Of a DNA stretch of 64,000 nt, positions 62,430 to 64,000 are shown in pieces. The first letter of the stretch is position 1; the number at the start of each line of letters is the position of its first letter. The stretch spans positions 1 to 64,000 of the forward strand of contig JAJEIE010000018.1 in assembly GCA_022827625.1 (NCBI GenBank), given 5' to 3'. The translations under genes and the position numbers were made by a program. The notes below the pieces were generated by a model, which saw only the letters and a program-made list of their open reading frames with translations, had not been told where the DNA came from and searched no databases. This DNA is from Candidatus Poribacteria bacterium (GTDB lineage: Bacteria > Poribacteria > WGA-4E > WGA-3G).

Positions 62430-63218
62430 TTAATTCCAGCCAACCGATTGCAAGTACAAACGCCAGAGGCTATCTCCCCATAAAAGCACAAGCACGGCAG
62501 CACCGGCGAGAAAGGGACCATACGGGATAGGACTTTGACGATTTTTTATGCCAAAGATAATAAGGGCAGTCCCAACAATCGCACCACTGAAAGCAGAAAA
62601 AGCAATCACCATCGCCAGTTCGGGCCACGCACCGAGAAACAATCCGTTGAGTGCCATCAGTTTAATGTCTCCACCGCCCATCGCTGTTTTACGTAAGATT
62701 GCACTCCCAATCACGGCAATCAGCCATAACACCATCCCACCAGCAACAGCACCAATCAGTCGTATGAGCAGATACCAGACATCGCCGCGCTGATACGCAA
62801 TCCCAGAGACGATGCCGAAACCGAGAATTAACCCTGTAACAATTAGAACGTTTGGAATAATATAGTGCTGTGCGTCTATGACGGAAATCGGGACGAGCAG
62901 TGAAACAAAAACGAGCGCAAGTAGACCTTCGAGGGTTAACCCGAAGCGATAATACATTAGAAGAAATAGGAGTCCCGTTGCGAGTTCAACGCACGGATAT
63001 AACACCGAAATTCTCGCTTCGCAGTGCCGGCACCGTCGGCGTAAAAATAGGTAACTTAAAAGTGGGATGGTGTCAAAGGTTCTTATTGTCTTTTGACACA
63101 TTGGACAAAAGGAGCGACGCGGCGAATGAACCGATATGCCGTCGCGCGGGATGCGATAGATACAGACGTTGAGGAAACTACCGATGACCACACCCAGCAA
63201 AAAAATAAAGACCCACAT
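62430..63218 (-). CDS. pilD: Type IV prepilin peptidase (A24)
   Basis: A 262-residue membrane peptidase and methyltransferase with multiple TM segments. The cytoplasmic zinc motif is CPMC and CRHC near residues 38-69. Catalytic Asp residues are in SVIDAQHYIIP and MGGGDIKLM. It cleaves the leader of type IV pilins and pseudopilins. A pseudopilin-like gene lies next upstream across repeat copy G. Confidence 0.92.
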   Translation of the reverse strand: MWVFIFLLGVVIGSFLNVCIYRIPRDGISVHSPRRSFCPMCQKTIRTFDTIPLLSYLFLRRRCRHCEARISVLYPCVELATGLLFLLMYYRFGLTLEGLLALVFVSLLVPISVIDAQHYIIPNVLIVTGLILGFGIVSGIAYQRGDVWYLLIRLIGAVAGGMVLWLIAVIGSAILRKTAMGGGDIKLMALNGLFLGAWPELAMVIAFSAFSGAIVGTALIIFGIKNRQSPIPYGPFLAGAAVLVLLWGDSLWRLYLQSVGWN

Positions 63219-63227
63219 ATTCTTCTA

Positions 63228-63360
63228 TAGTTGTTAGTTGTTAGTCGTCAGTTAAGAGGTTTTGATGTAATAATTGACAGCCTCTTGAAGTACTCCAAAC
63301 TGCGGGAGATTGTTACCAGACGACTCTTAGCCAATAACCAACAACTAACAACTGATAACC
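63228..63360. repeat. Intergenic inverted repeat, copy G
   Basis: 133 bp between the pseudopilin-like and prepilin-peptidase genes. Left-arm heptamers run tagttgttagttgttagtcg; the right arm is aaccaacaactaacaactg. Inner tgtaataattgac pairs with gattgttacc. Confidence 0.8.
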
Positions 63361-63362
63361 AA

Positions 63363-63812
63363 TCACCACCAATACTTCTCACCGAGACGGGCGTCGGCAT
63401 GATAGACTCTACTGATCTCCGCGACACCACCGACGCGATACTTTTCTGGCACGCGGGGGTGGTCCCTCGCTATCCCAACCTTATAGATGTCTTGGAGCAG
63501 CACGTAGCTGCCTCCCCAAGGTGTTTCAGGGATAGACTCCAAGTAACTTCCACGCCAGCCTTCAAGACCAGGGTCTGTCATCAAGGCGTCCAAACTCGTT
63601 GGATAATGTTCCGTGTGTCTGAAATACTTTTTAATAGCAACAGCAATGGTTTCGACATCTATATCCGCCGTGCCGACCTTACGATATTCTAACCATGGTG
63701 GAAAAGAGAGTACCCCAATCACAACGACCATTACAACAAGAATAAGGAATTGAAGACGAGTTATTCCACTGTTTTCGCTGATGTGTTTCCGTAGCATCGT
63801 CAGTCTAAACAC
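63363..63812 (-). CDS. Pseudopilin-like protein
   Basis: A 149-residue protein. The N-terminus SENSGITRLQFLILVVMVVV resembles a prepilin leader and helix, with Gln in place of the usual Glu at +5. The rest has GspG-like features: IAVAIKKYFRHTEHYPTSLDALM and YLESIPETPWGGSYVL. Start ATG 63812, with 63797 as an alternative. It is adjacent to prepilin peptidase, its likely processor. Confidence 0.75.
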   Translation of the reverse strand: MFRLTMLRKHISENSGITRLQFLILVVMVVVIGVLSFPPWLEYRKVGTADIDVETIAVAIKKYFRHTEHYPTSLDALMTDPGLEGWRGSYLESIPETPWGGSYVLLQDIYKVGIARDHPRVPEKYRVGGVAEISRVYHADARLGEKYWW

Positions 63813-63869
63813 CCCATAAGTTGTTTAATTCGTATTCCAGCCTTAATCAACGGACGCAGCACCTCATAT

Positions 63870-64000
63870 TTAATCGTTAGAAATATTTGGGCGGGAAATG
63901 CCGTATTTGTTCATCTTTTTGTACAAGTTACTCCGCTCAACCTCTAACACTTCTGAAGTGCGCCGGATGTTCCACTTATTTTCTTCCAAAGCCGCAAGGA
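63870..64000 (-). CDS. NtrC-type sigma-54 activator, C-terminal end (partial)
   Basis: The last 43 codons of a minus-strand gene, cut by the window end. The frame reads ALEENKWNIRRTSEVLEVER followed by SNLYKKMNKYGI, a Fis-type helix-turn-helix as found at the end of NtrC-family response regulators. The stop codon is at 63872-63870. It may control the pilus genes next to it. Confidence 0.8.
   Translation of the reverse strand, partial: LAALEENKWNIRRTSEVLEVERSNLYKKMNKYGISRPNISND

Noticed and set aside
7923-63360. CRISPR array from the regularly stepped repeats
   Set aside because: The heptamers have no unique spacers and form inverted arms; nothing resembles repeat-spacer structure and no cas gene is present.
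1-64000. tRNA or rRNA genes
   Set aside because: I saw no sequence matching conserved tRNA or rRNA elements, though weak tRNAs cannot be excluded by eye.

Overview
The window is a fragment of a bacterial chromosome of moderate GC. It carries many secreted proteins, FGE-fold (SUMF1) proteins, Gfo/Idh/MocA and mandelate-racemase enzymes, large ECF sigma fusions, LamG and PD40 proteins, and a PorV-like protein. Together these best fit an FCB/PVC-type uncultured lineage, most like Candidatus Poribacteria. That assignment is inferred from gene content; no rRNA or tRNA is visible.

Layout. 1-1473: a TnpB-only IS200/IS605-type element. 1674-9592: a GlnT-type ligase, an FGE-fold lipoprotein, an NAD-dependent epimerase-like protein, and five small secreted proteins (two LamG, one beta-propeller, two CBM-like). 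9447-11215: a small secreted protein and NadA. 11355-18736: a PorV/PorQ-like protein and a 2077-residue Ig-like repeat protein with a FlgD-like C-terminus. 19088-24588: two dehydrogenases, a small unknown protein, the NAD(P)HX repair enzyme NnrE-NnrD, an SDR without its usual catalytic residues, and a small unknown protein. 24743-42536: a beta-propeller protein, a thioredoxin-fold protein without cysteines, then a long plus-strand cluster. That cluster holds an ABC-2 permease, an ECF sigma factor with a membrane anchor and C-terminal domain, a selenoprotein-N-like gene with an in-frame TGA, two more permeases, a DUF3352-like protein, a lipoprotein, an ABC ATPase, a type I membrane protein and a TolC-like protein. 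42542-51665 (minus strand): two more permeases, two secreted proteins (one an M61-type peptidase with a PDZ domain), and an ECF sigma factor fused to an inactive copy of that peptidase. 51901-64000: sugar-acid/polyol enzymes, a Rieske/cytochrome b pair, an AT-richer restriction-modification-like pair, a TPR lipoprotein, an amidohydrolase, a nitroreductase, a TonB-FGE fusion, prepilin peptidase and pseudopilin, and the 3' end of an NtrC-type activator.

How it may work together. The 27-52 kb block looks like one envelope system under two ECF sigma factors. Three promoters of the form TGCAACC-N16/17-CGWC precede both sigma genes and the lipoprotein at 37287. One ATPase is available to five permeases, with TolC as the likely outer-membrane exit. 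The selenoprotein and one sigma factor share a C-terminal domain, and the second sigma factor carries a peptidase-like domain with its active site erased, which suggests envelope-state sensing. This is inference from layout and motifs.

Two further patterns cross the window. Six unrelated secreted proteins end in the same short tail (L-x-T-x-W-[GA]-x-[IL]-K), a candidate sorting signal. At least seven intergenic gaps carry a ~130-170 bp inverted repeat built of GTTRTYR heptamers, and related heptamers appear inside several coding regions.
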